Source of the DNA: Galaxea fascicularis
Taxonomy: Eukaryota; Cnidaria; Anthozoa; Scleractinia; Euphylliidae
NCBI GenBank assembly: GCA_948470475.1
Contig: OX419338.1
Location: forward strand, 2,153,444 to 2,217,443
Length of the DNA: 64,000 nt
Direction: 5' to 3'
In this document: one piece after another, positions 46,537 through 58,400 of the stretch
Position numbering within the stretch: position 1 is the first letter of the stretch
How the letters are laid out: every line of letters starts with the position of its first letter
Notes under the pieces: model-generated
What the model was told of the DNA's origin: nothing
Databases searched by the model: none
Seen by the model: only the letters and a program-made list of their open reading frames with translations
Position numbers and translations under genes: made by a program

Positions 46537-49226
46537 TTACGGAAACGTTTCCTGAGAGTGGTTTGCAATGGCATCGAGAATACGTTTTGTTCGAGTGACA
46601 CGAGGTTTCGTCGCTGTGCTCTGGGAGGGAGCCATGCGGAGGATCTCAAGAAGTCCCTTTGTTCCGAACTTTAAATATAACTCTTTGAGATGTGAATAGG
46701 AAAGGCCACTTCCTGCAATCTTCTGACCCATTGATTGTTTGATCGCACCACTGTCGTCCCTGGGGTCGAAAAGTCTTCCGCTGAATGTCTGGAGAATTTC
46801 ATGGCGTCGATCTAAATACGAGATGCTGGCAATTGCTTGTTCAAGACTAACAACTCCAGAACAATTCACTAGTTTTTCCTCGTTTAGTCGAAGTGCAGAA
46901 TGAAAGAGAATTTTTCTCAGTGCCTTAACGTCCTCCAAAGCATCGTGGGCTTCAAATTCTTCGTTAAAAAGATGTGAGTAAAGTGCTGATTGGTTTGATT
47001 TGCAAGATGCTGATTCACTGAGTTGCAAGGCCGGGTGTTTATTTTTCAAAAGATGTTTGACAAGGATTTGACTGTCGCCAAAATAAACATTCAGGTTGCT
47101 TAGTTTGCTGCGGAAATTTTCGTCGCTTCTCCGTAGAAGTATTGGAGTGTCAAATGTTGATGAATTATGACCAATTAGAACTGTACAAGATTCCTTCTGG
47201 GATGAACATTTTACTTGAGTAAGAAAGGTGTGAAACTCCTAAAGCGCTTCACCTAGAGAGACAGTTTCCACTGGTTGGTTTTCTTTCAATAATTTTCTGA
47301 TTCCATTGACATTTTGTACAGATAGTTTGTTCACTCGCGAAGCTCCAGTACTCACATTTACTGTTGGTAGAATGTACTTGGAAAACACTTGATTTTCATG
47401 AATGGCGGACAGCTGACATAGTTCTGCATTTTTCCCGGTGCAGGTAGTCTCAGTGTCAAAAACAACAAAACTGTAATTTTGGTTTGGATCATATGTCAGT
47501 TTTGGCTGCTCAGGTTGAGCATGGTAAGGTGGTACTAGTTTTTCATACTCATGAAGCTCATTATCAGAAATGTGTAGTTCCAGAAAATATCCATACCCCC
47601 CCCCCCCACCACGGAAGGGATTTTTCCTATAACCCCCCATCCCCTCTGGATTTTCCAAAATCGGCTCACAAAAAGGACCCCCCCTCCCCTCTGGAAATTC
47701 CATTTTTGTCGCACACCTCCTGGAAATTTTATCATTCCTTGTGGAAACCAAAATATAAGCTATTTTATAGCGCAAAATACCCAACTTTGATCTTTTGTAG
47801 CCGTGAAATGTAATTCAGTCTTTTTTCGCGACAGATTGGCGTCGCGTCAACTGGTGGTGAAAATTTGATACGTCGCCGATTTTTTCGAAATTTGCATAAT
47901 TTCACTTTGCGGCATTTAGTTCTGACGGCGTTAGCCCGTGGTAAACCGCCTTGTACTGCACCTTCTCTGAAAACCTGCTTGAACCTTTAAAATCCTTATA
48001 AAACATTTTTCTTTTAATTCAAAGTTTTGTCGAAAATGACGTTGCAAGCACCATGCCTGCGTTTGAAAACAAATTATTCAGCCTCACACACTACATGGAA
48101 TGTAAACAAACTTGGGTGAAAGGATTATGTTACTCGCTCCCATTCAGGATTTCCCTAAATTACATAACCTTCACTTGGGCTTTAATGTAAATGTTATGAT
48201 TTCGCGTGATTCAAAACGGATGTCGAACGATTTTTTCCCCTTTGTCTTCGGCTTTAATATGCGGAAATATTGAAGCAACAAGTCGTTTATTGATCTTATT
48301 TCTGCTGATTTGTATCACAAACGGCTCGCTTAAAAACATATTTGCCTTATGAACTATAACTATTACTGTACTGTTTTCCTCGTTCAAGAATCATTGCTAA
48401 CGAGGTAAGGGTCTGTTATCGACCGATTCCAAATTTCTGCTAATTCAATGTTGATGCACTCTTTCAGTCATTAACGCTATTTTTCACGCTTGCGACGACA
48501 ACTTAAAAATGCGACAAAATTCTCCAGCGGAAACGATACAGATAGGAGTGACAAAAGTACCTGGTCAAGTGCGACAGACATATTTTCAATCAGCACAAAT
48601 AATTATCTACTTTCCACAACATACGCTTCGAATCCAGCCGCTACTCGGGAAAATGATTGGATTCTAGCGGCGACAGAATATATCGAGCCTAACCAGCATA
48701 ACAATATTCATTTTGTGCTTTAAATTAGCAAGATGTATTTTTTTCCGTTCGCGACTTCAGAAGCAAAAATTTTCAAACAACGAAACTTGTGTGAAAATTG
48801 AGACCGGTCTGGAAAAAGACAAAATTCATCGAGGCAACCCCCCTCCCCCCCTCCGGAAATTCCTGGGCCTTTGAACCCCCCCCACCCTCCGGAATTTCCA
48901 ATCCCTTCCGTGGGGGGGGGGGGGGGGAATGGATATTTTCTGGAACTACACAATGTTTTCCAAAAGATGTTCAATGTTAGTGTGAGTTCTTGGTGTAGGC
49001 TGATTGACGCTTGTATCCAGATTCAAAGCAACTGCAGTTTCATAAGTTTTCCCCTCCTTAGCTTCTTTTTGACTAGTTTGACTGGATTTCTGACCCCGTA
49101 GTTGATTTCGCCTGTACTTGAAATTTTTCGTGGCCTTTCGCTTTCTGTCATTTAACACTTTTTTGTCCATCAGATCTTCATGTGATGTACAAAAATAGCC
49201 AGGTTCAATATTCAGTACCTCTAGTG
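46537..49226 (-). pseudogene. DEDDh exonuclease-domain protein, disrupted
   Basis: Two minus-strand blocks. Upstream block (about 49226-48950): IEPGYFCTSHEDLMDKK, then a basic KRKATKNFKYRRNQLRGQKS and GKTYETAVALNLDT. Downstream block (47576-46537): YSFVVFDTETT (Exo I, D and E), VLIGHNSSTFDTPILL (Exo II), EEFEAHDALEDVKALRKILF (Exo III, H and D), then a C-terminal GLSYSHLKELYLKFGTKGLL helical region. The order (basic region, then DnaQ-like 3'-5' exonuclease, then C-terminal helices) matches a family multicopy in corals, related to the exonuclease domain of PML/TREX. Lesions: a 1.37-kb element between the blocks, an in-frame TAG at 47241-47239 in ..GEAL*EFHTFL, and no frame continuity across the insertion. 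The exonuclease signature is clear; function is lost unless the element is spliced and the stop is read through. Confidence 0.78.
47577..48946. mobile_element. C-rich GAAAATATCCAT element, 1370 bp, TA target duplication
   Basis: The ends GTTCCAGAAAATATCCAT and ATGGATATTTTCTGGAAC are perfect 18-bp inverted repeats, each preceded or followed by TA, as in Tc1/mariner-type insertions. Next come C-runs (47599-47611) or G-runs (48912-48927), then 'CCCCTCTGGAAATTCC' phrases on both sides. The ~1-kb middle has no convincing transposase; the 48490-48723 frame is Ser/Thr-rich without a domain. It splits the exonuclease pseudogene, so the insertion is younger than that gene copy. Confidence 0.85.
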
Positions 49227-49236
49227 CTGTACTTAC

Positions 49237-49558
49237 GTACAGCATAGGCCACCGATGGATTAAGTAAACTAAAGCCACATACAAAGCCGGCCAAGGAAAG
49301 ATAAATAAGTAAACGTGTGCTTGGTTGGGTCTTTGGAGTTTCGTAGTCCAGTCCAGGGTCTTTACGATCGATCGCAGCGAGTACTTGAAAACTATCAAAT
49401 TTTCTTCTCGGCACTACATATGCTGATCGACAAGCATTTTTTTCTTTAGCTAATAGTACAAATAATGACTTTTGGCGGCTAAAAAGTTCGTGAAAAAGCG
49501 ATTTACCCTGAAAACTAGACGTGAATAGAGTTCGGCAAAAAAAATTATGCGCCGCCAT
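49237..49558 (-). CDS. Possible first exon of a mitochondrial or membrane protein
   Basis: From ATG 49558 on the minus strand: MAAHNFFCRTLFTSSFQGKS, an Arg-containing, acid-poor leader fitting mitochondrial import. It continues RKFDSFQVLAAIDRKDPGLD and the hydrophobic LIYLSLAGFVCGFSLLNPSV, a likely membrane segment, then AYAV. A strong donor C|GTAAGT follows at 49237/49236 (322 nt, phase 1). An ATGGCGGC start context like that of housekeeping promoters is present. No following exon was identified at lower coordinates. The exonuclease pseudogene begins within 15 bases of the donor on the same strand, so that copy may sit in intron 1. I do not recognise the protein. Confidence 0.4.
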
Positions 49559-51260
49559 ATTTGTTTACCTTCTCCATGGCTTTTAAGAGTCCCGAGCGTG
49601 ATTCGCGCCGCTAGAACCCAGTCCTAAAACTATTGTGAGCCTCCTTAAAAACATTCCAAAAATCATCAAAAAATTCACAAACATTTACACTGAGCTAAGG
49701 TTTCCAATCCAATGGAGCCATGTTTCCATTAAATGAAATCTTGGCGAAATTTTGGAGGAAAATTGCTGAAAAATAGGAAAAACAAGACATTTACCTGTAG
49801 TGCCCCATGAACGAAAATCAAATTTACCTCGTGAAAATTGTAGCTCATGCACGTTATAGAGTCCCACAGCCCGTCCCTAATGATTTTGAAACTAACTGAC
49901 TTTTTCTTTACAATTGTTATCTCAAATATGAAGTTGTTGCCTAGAATAGTGTTTTATCTTAATTAATCGGTCCACCTCGGAACATACGGCTTTGGTGAAA
50001 AAAATTATTGTTGTCAGTATCACTGAAACATTGATGTCATCAAACAACACAAAGTTACTTGTTTTGAATTGGACACAAAGGAGTTAATTTGTACAAACAT
50101 TCGCGCCTGAAAGGAAATTTTTCTCCAGCAAACTAGCAAACAAATTTCTGACTGAAAATTGGTTTCCGTATAATTGTTAAGTGAGCTGCGACAAAGTCAT
50201 ATGCGACATTGAATCATGCGTTGAGGATTTTCAACACCTGTGAAAATTAAAATGTTTTGAGATGCTTCACTATGTTACAGGTCTTGTCGGATCAGTAAAA
50301 CGTGAAATACCTGAGATAACAAAGTATATAGCGAGAAACAAAAGAGTCGGACACAGCAATTAAAAAAAAATAGCGATGGTAACAATATAATGTTGGAAAC
50401 TGAACTTGCACAATGATTTTGTTTGGAGTTTGTTGGGAGCACGAGCAGGTAGCGAGTGTTGCGGAGGAATATGTTTGTTCCAGAAGTTTCTAACCATCTC
50501 AGAAATCCGATTAAATTATGACTGAGGATTGGGGAGAGAAATCTCTTTCATTATTACTGACTGCCGGAGTTAAAAAGGTCAGCGTGTTTGCATTTTTAGG
50601 AGTCTGCTTAAAAACTCGGGATGACGAGATTTTGCCATGCAGCTAAAGCTGCATACGACTTGAGTTTCAGCCCAACTGAAAACGTTTCGGAATCTGTGTG
50701 AGATTACGCAAATATACTGTAATATAGATAATAAGCTAAATTGGAAGAAAAGGAACTGACAAATAAAAAGCTTTGCAAAAGTGTTCTGGGTAGGTCCACT
50801 TCGTGTTTTTTACTTTAACCTCAACAAATGCGTTCCATAAAAAGGAAAACTGATACTATGATTAACTCTGTTCTATTTTGCAATTACGTTGACATACTTG
50901 GTTAAAATAAGCAAATAATTCTGTCAATTCAAAAAAGATACAAAATGAAATTTCTTATTAAAGTAAATAGTATAGTAAAGCTATAATCGACCACTTCGCA
51001 AATAAATTAGAACTGTCTTGATTTGCATCAATTCATTTCTTTTAGATCAATATTGCTTCATATTTAAACCTTGCGAGGACAGACAATCTTAATTAATTAG
51101 TGTTTGTAGGCTGAAAAGAGAGTATCATAAATTTTCTTTGAGTTGGACAGCTAATCTCCAATGCCAGAGTTTTCTCATCAAATTTCTTTTATGCCTGCTT
51201 TGGTTTTATTTCATTCTGTTTTTGGACTGGCAAAAAAAAACACTGTCGACTGGCAAAAAA

Positions 51261-51335
51261 CCCTACTGTGGTAAAAATGCTCAGTAAAGATAATCCTATT
51301 CTTTATTGAACATTTTTACCACAGTGGGTTTGTTA
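51261..51335. repeat. Short hairpin CTACTGTGGTAAAAATG
   Basis: CCTACTGTGGTAAAAATG at about 51262 pairs with CATTTTTACCACAGTGGG at about 51310-51328, with a ~31-base spacer. Likely a very small MITE or remnant. Confidence 0.6.
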
Positions 51336-51495
51336 GCAGTTACTTGCGAAACACGATCCAACATTTCGCAATCTCAGACTAAATCAAAGACAAAACGACT
51401 TTTTAATCCTTTTAACTGAAATTAACGGAAACTCCCAACAAGCCTCCAAACCGCAGTTCATGTTAAACAACTGAACGTAGTTAATAAAGCCGCTC

Positions 51496-51620
51496 AGTTA
51501 GGACCAACTCGTACAGCATAAAAAACTACATCACAAGACAGTACTGGCTGAATAGCTAGTTTGCATGGCTACGCCTTGGAATTCAAACTCAAAAGTTAGA
51601 ACCAACTTGGACATGCAGCG
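51496..51620. repeat. Dispersed copy of the TAF12-intron tandem unit
   Basis: Contains TTAGGACCAACTCGTACAGC, ACAGTACTGGCTGAATAGCT and CTCAAAAGTTAGAACCAAC, matching the ~110-bp units at 37440-37910 with substitutions. Confidence 0.6.
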
Positions 51621-51677
51621 GAAGAAAAATCATAACAGTTAGAAAGTTTTGTTTTGTAGTTTTTATTTCACTTGCCA

Positions 51678-51861
51678 ATCCAGTAACCCTTAAACCTTAA
51701 CATCAAAATTTAAAGAAGTAGAAGCGAGAAATTGTTAAAATATCAAGCAAATTCATCTTGTGTGATCCTGTCCTTAGTTCTCGTAACTACTTTGCTTTAA
51801 TAGGGTTGATATTACAAGGAGAAATTTGATGCTGATCATTCTCACGGTTTAAAGGGTTAAA
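51678..51861. mobile_element. TTAACCCTTTAAACC-type MITE copy
   Basis: Starts near TAACCCTTAAACC and ends at GGTTTAAAGGGTTAA, inverted. The interior TTCATCTTGTGTGATCCTGT then GAGAAATTTGATGCTGATC is shared with copies at about 4340 and 36010-36105. Confidence 0.75.
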
Positions 51862-52406
51862 ATGTGATCAACAGACTCAACGTTTTATTGGAAGGAGCCA
51901 AATTCAAAGCCAGGCACAAAGGAGTTGATAACAGCACTTCTAGAAAAATGCAAATGAAAAAGATGAACTGACACTCTCTTACTTTGACTAATTCTGTCTA
52001 TAAACGAATTTAATTTCCGACCTTTGTAAACATTAGCTTATGCAAAGCTCGAGAAACAACACAGTAGGCAAGCAAAAGAGTTTCTCTGGTCAATGTTTAC
52101 TCACAGTTAACATATTTTTTATTTATTGTTCATTCATAGCCCTTGGCAATTAACGAACATATAATACGTCTTGGAATCAGCTACTTTTCACTTTGAGAAA
52201 GCTTGCAGCAACGACTCGACGAAACTTGAAACAAATTTCAGGTAATTTTAGATACCTGTTAAATCTTAAGGCATAGTCGACAGTCTAAATAGAAAATACT
52301 TTATTTGTAATTATTTTCGGTATCCCAAGCAACTAGTATCAAAAAGCGGATCATTTTAAACACGTTTTTAATGCATGATTTCATTGTTCACAGGCTGCCA
52401 AAAAAT

Positions 52407-55400
52407 ATGAAGGTTCTCTTGCTTTCTTTTGTTCTAATCTTGCAAACATGGGTTATACAAGGTAAGGCATCCAGCATACTTTTAAAATCACTGAGGAAAA
52501 AAAAAGGGCCTTTTCGAATGGTTTTACATACTGAAAGCCCTGCAGGCGGCTCCAGAAACAGTCTAGGGACTTTTGTGATCAGTCAGTCCAGCAGCCCTTT
52601 TTAACTCAGTGTACTTCCTAAACGATTTCGAGGGAAACATAGCTTCCTTAAATAGTATTACTATTGGTAAAAGTGTTAGGTATTTAAATTTGACTTTGGA
52701 CACATGTTTTTTTCATGGACGGTCTGAAATTATTGCGAAGACATTTAATTAATTTTTGTTGGGTTGAGCTTAACGTAGACTGATTATTGGAGGTGGATCG
52801 TAGGCCTTAAGAGCTGTCCATGCTATGAATCAAAAGAAAGTATTGCAAGGCTTATTTATGTGGCAAATCAAACTGGCTAAACAATAAATACGCCAGTTAA
52901 TCTTATCCTTACAGCAGCACCGTTCTCTCTTTGAAAATTGCAATTTTGTTACCTGGAGTACATGTCGCGAAAAAGGGCATAAAATACAAGCGATAAAATC
53001 ACTTCTTGGAACATACGGTCAAATCTTTGTTCATTCTGTGGCAATAATACAGACGTGACAGAACCGCTGTAAGGTTAGCAAAAATAAAATTAGATGCCTT
53101 TTTTGAGGAACTCATTTTGAGTAATTTTTTCATATTACACATTAGTTTTAAAAGTCATAAGGTACTCAGTTTAAATCAGCAAAAGAGATAGGAGACTTCC
53201 TTAAAATAAGGATTTTCCACTATCGTTTAGACTAATTTGAGGCCGGGGTTAATCAGCGAACGGTAACATCAAACAAAGGTAGTTGTTTTTGTTTAATCAA
53301 GTTGTCCAAACTGGCAATTGATTAACTATTTTTTTACACAGAAGGAAATGAAAGCTTACATTTCAGACTAAAACCTCTCAAGGACAATTTATACTTAATT
53401 AAACCAGTTATAATCTTTCACATACACGGCTGCTCAAACACTGGATTTCAAGTGACGGGGATGATCGAACAATTGTTTTTGGCTTTGAAACTTTTGACTA
53501 CGGACGTTTTTATGGTAAAAAAACTTGGCGAGTATTTTCTTGTGTGCCTTTATTTAAGTAGGGATTTTTTTGGCATTCAAATTCATGGTAGCGCGCCGTG
53601 GGTAGTGTCTCGGCTGCATGGTTCTGCGAATAAAGTACAATCCTCTCTAGAGAAATTTTAAGGCTCGGAAATTTGACATGCGATTTTTGTGGGGTTAATT
53701 TTTGGTTCAGGGATTTTTTGTGTTTTGATTTTTGCTCGCATTCGATCATCCCTGTCACTTCAAAATCGGAGAGTACCCTCCCTGGGAAATAATCTCCAAA
53801 GGTAAAATGCCTTGATCATCAAATAAGTTCTCGCAAGTGGTGTCAAAAGAACCACACAACGAACAACGGGGAGAACACGACTGCTGATATTGTAGCTTAA
53901 TTTCTCATAAAAATAGACATGGGGTGGCTACAATGAGGTTTTCAACAATCGTTATTTCGGCCAGTTTTAAGAATTTTCGGTTATTATATTTCTACAGCGG
54001 TCAAACGTGTTACGCATGTCCAGTTCTGATCATTCTTTTGTAAGAATTTTCTGCCTAGTTTTTTGGCTCTAATATCATGGACCATTTTCTCTAATACATC
54101 CACACATATAAAAAGGTTCCAGTGCAGCTTTAGAAAACAGAAAACAAGAAGTTGATCGTGTGAAAGAGTTCTTATCAACAAAGAGAAGTGCTATCTCAAA
54201 CGTCTTCCAAGTGTGGTCTGAATTTTTCTCTTGCAAAACAGGTTTACTTTCAATTTCCATTCCACTTAGTAAATAAGTAATAAATGAGGATTTTTTCAAA
54301 AGATATTTACTCGTCAGGTTGGATAAAAACTATATTCTTTATCTCTAGCTTATATTCAACATTCAATAATATTGTCAAAGAATGAGATGTAGGACTCGCG
54401 GCTTCGTAACTTTCAATCATGAATTAGCGTCCATCGAGTTTTGAACGACAGGACCCCATACGTTCTTAATGAACGTGAACCAACGCGGTAAATCATTCCA
54501 AAAGACCTGGATGACCAGGAAAAATTGCTTCAATTGCACTTATTATGATGTTATATATTTGAAAGTTTTTTTGTCAGCAAATATTTGTTTTAAGAACATT
54601 AAAGAGTCTACATATCCGCGGACAAATGTCATCTGACTATCCTTCAATGCCTTCAATAAAAACTTTATTGTCACCGAGGATAATTAAGTTGAGAACAGGA
54701 ATCAAACAACAAAAATAGATAATAAGAGACCGTACTAATGAACAGATCATGAAATTGAAGTTTGATTAACAATTTCTGCGGAGACACCAGACCTAACCAC
54801 CGTTTGTTACAATCTCAAACCTGCTAAGTTGGGTAACTTATCTCGGTTGCCCAGGGAAAAAATTGAAAACCGATACGAAAGTGACGCTATTAATTCGGCC
54901 AAATTTAACTTAAAGTGGCTATCGCCACTGGAGAACATCAGATTTTTGAAAGCACGGCCGGTGTCACTCGGCATGTCTTGAAGTAATCATGCAGTCATAA
55001 CTGAAACACCATATGAAAAAAAAAATTAATGTACTGCATTTTCAAACGTCTGTGTTCTGTTAACCAATCCAGGCCAAAATTTTGCGACGTGCGATCGATC
55101 GTGGACTAAGATCGGTTGTTTTAAGGACAACCAGAAGCCTTCCCGACCGCTTCCTGAAATGTTGCTGAATGACAAGGATAAGTCCAGCAAATTCCACCAA
55201 ACTGGCTACCGACTCAACTGGCACAAGTGGAGAGAGTCAACACACAGGTGCGATCAGTTTGATGAATGAATTTTAGATTGTTGTTGACAGACCCTATCAA
55301 TCCGTCTGTCTATCCGCCCATCCATGCATCTGTTCATCAATTCATATATCCATTCTTTCGTTCGTTTGTCCATCCATCCGTCCATCCATTCATCCATTCA

Positions 55401-58400
55401 TCCGTTCGTTCTTTCGTTCATTCAGCCAATCCATCTACCAACTAATCCATCCATCAATCAATCCATCAATCAATCAATCAATCAATCAACCACGCAATCT
55501 TACTTTGTTTCGTTCGTTCATCCCTTCATTCATTATTTTTTTAGTTCAATTTTCCATTTTTCATTCTAGTCTTGCCTGCCGCTGCGCTGAAAAAGCACTT
55601 CAGAAAGGATACAACGTATTTGGTTTACAGTTTTATGGCGAGTGTTGGAGCGGACCGTTCGCTGAGTTTAACTATTCGCGTGATGGACAGTCTGACAACT
55701 GTATCATGAACCTCGTGAATCCAACTGCCTGCGTCCAAAGTCAGGAACAAGAGTGTGTGGGACAAAGTCAAACCAACTACATTTACAAACTGACAGCAAG
55801 TAAGAGGAATTGAATACACGACTTAAATTGACAACAAGTTAGTACAGACGTTGTTATTTCCTTGGCTCAATCTGACTTGGCAGAAATCGCATGCCCGCGA
55901 GATCGGCGGCTCAATTGCATGGTCAGTGACCTGGCCTATGAATTTAAAACGAGGCTGGCGGTGACGCCCTCACTGCTTTTCTAATGTAAATTATGCTGTT
56001 CCAGTCTTTTGCTAAAACAGTGGAACCCTGTTAATACGGCCATTGTTGGGCCATGCGAATTTGGTCGTATAAATGGAGTTGTCATATTAATGGCTTTTCA
56101 AATAAGAAAATAAGTGGGAGTTTGCAGTTCAGGCCACAAACATGGGCGTGTTAACGATTTGGTCGTATGATGGAGTTCCAATGTAGTCTGCAGTTTACAT
56201 CAGAAAGACCGAGAGGATTGTATCACTTAAAACCTGCAGACTCAAGGGCCAGGTCACTGAACACACAACTGTAAAATGGGCTACACTGATTACTCTTAAA
56301 GAATGGTCAATTCATAAATGATTTAGTATTCAAAATTAGTTGTACGATAACCCGTTTTTTTCTATCAAGGATATTTAACCGAGAACCCCTACTCCGGCTG
56401 TCATGCGGGCAATAACTTCCATGGAAGCTCCTTAATATGTTTCCAACTAACGTTATTCGAAGAATGATAAAGTCATCAGTAACGTTCTTTACTCAAGCTT
56501 CTGTTTTGAAAACCGGGATCTTAACATTTTAAAGTTGATCCGGATTTTTTTTTTCCGCTCAAAAATTTGGACGGCTTATATCCAAACACTAAAAGTTGTC
56601 ATAACCGCTTGCTGTTCCAGGTGTAAGAGGATCAAGTTAAAATAAAACGTCATAATATCATGAATTAGAGAATCACGGCCCGTTTGGCAGCAACTACATG
56701 AAGAATTCGGAGAGCCAATGTGCGAAATTTTCCAGGTGAAAGCATTGATTAGAAAAAAAATGCTCAAGATTTTTGACGATTAACAGATGCCTTGTGAGTG
56801 TTCAGTTGTTTATAAGGAATCTACCAACAGGTATGATGCAAGAAATTGCACCACTGCAGTTGAGCTTCGTATTTTCGAATGCATGAATCACACATGGAAG
56901 CACTGGATATTGAACTGATAATAGAAAAGCGCTTCCTTTTAAACAAATGATCCTTATTTGTTTTAAAATTCTTGTCCAACATAGAAAATTCGTTCAGTTG
57001 TCCGTCCTGCATATACTCTCTTCTACCCAACCGTTATTTGGCTTGTCACGCATTACCCCCTCTCCAAAGGCTAAAATTTGGAAACGAATGTAGTTTCTAT
57101 GTGAACAGCAATTATTTCTGGGGAGCCGGGAACTGTGCGTGACGATCCAAATAACAGCTGCGAAGTAACCAGTAACCATGGCATATCTTTTGATCATGTG
57201 CTTTGACAACAAAAGTAACCATGGTAACAAAGCTTTTTTTCAGATTCCCTTCTATATCCATACAGTTTTCAAGAGCCAACCGACTGAATAATGCTACTTA
57301 GCTAAACCCTCCCTCACTCCTAGATCCAGGCCCTCAGAGTCCAGATGTTGACGGCGGCTACACGAAGTGGACCACGTGGACTGAATGTAGTAAGTCGTGC
57401 GGTGGAGGAAGCAAGTCACGTGAGAGAACCTGCACCAATCCCAGACCACAAGGAAATGGAAAGAAATGTTACCCAGACCTGGGAGAAGCGGAGGAGAATG
57501 CTAAATGCAACGAGCAGATATGCGATGGTTAGTTCATTTTTTCTATTCGAGTTCTATTTTACCCAGACTTGGCCTCATCAAAACGTTTGATCACATTTCA
57601 CAAGATATTGAATCTCTCAATTGGCTGCCTGTTAATGACAGACTTTACTTGAACGATGGGAAATTTGATCTGCGCTCACAAACTCACACTAGAAATACTA
57701 GACAACGCGGTCAACTGAACATTCTGAGGTACCGTACAACTGCTTGACAGCGGTCGTTCACTTACCTTGGTGCTAAAATCTGGAATAATGTAAGAGACGA
57801 TGTTAAATGTTCAGACTCTGTCAAAGTTTTTAGGAAAAGACTCGTTAACCTACTTTTTTTCTGATTCATCTACAATTTTGTAAATTGTAAATCCAATCTA
57901 TTGTAATTTTTCTTTTTCTTTCTTATTATATTTCATTAATTTGTTTTAAATGCATACTTACTACCTCAGATATTTGTATTTAGTTAGTTACTCCAGTATG
58001 ATAGATATGTAATTCCTGTAACTGAAAAACCCTTATAGGGAGTTGCAATAAAGTATGTATGTATGTACGTATGTATTTTATAAACTCTGTAGACTAGCAA
58101 ACGTGAACAATTTTATAAAGGGGGTAGTTTCTAAAGAAACTGTGGCGTTGCGTCGGTGGGGAAGTAGTACACAAAGATTTTGGTATTATCAACAGAGTTG
58201 ATAAATGTAAATTGACCACCGTACAGGGATTCTAAAAGCTGACGTTTCGAGCGCTAGCCCTTCGTCAGAGCGAATCCGAAGGGCTAGCGCTCGAAACGTC
58301 AGCTTTTAGAATCCCTGTACGGTGGTCAATTTACATTTATCAACTCTGTTGATAATACCAAAATCTTTGTGAACAATTTTAGACACGCTGAACACTATTC

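Larger units (their letters stand above)
49559..52406. other. Intergenic region upstream of the secreted TSP1/VWA gene
   Basis: AT-rich without a supported gene; the three repeats inside are listed separately. The promoter of the gene starting at 52407 should lie at the right edge but no clear TATA or initiator can be singled out. Confidence 0.5.

Noticed and set aside
48946..49398. 150-codon minus frame read as one protein with YLFIFPWPALYVALVYLIH
   Set aside because: Its first half overlaps the more protein-like 49237-49558 exon in another frame; only the second half matches the exonuclease family.
55324..55569. 81-codon + frame of HPSIHSSIHP repeats
   Set aside because: Translated tetranucleotide microsatellite.
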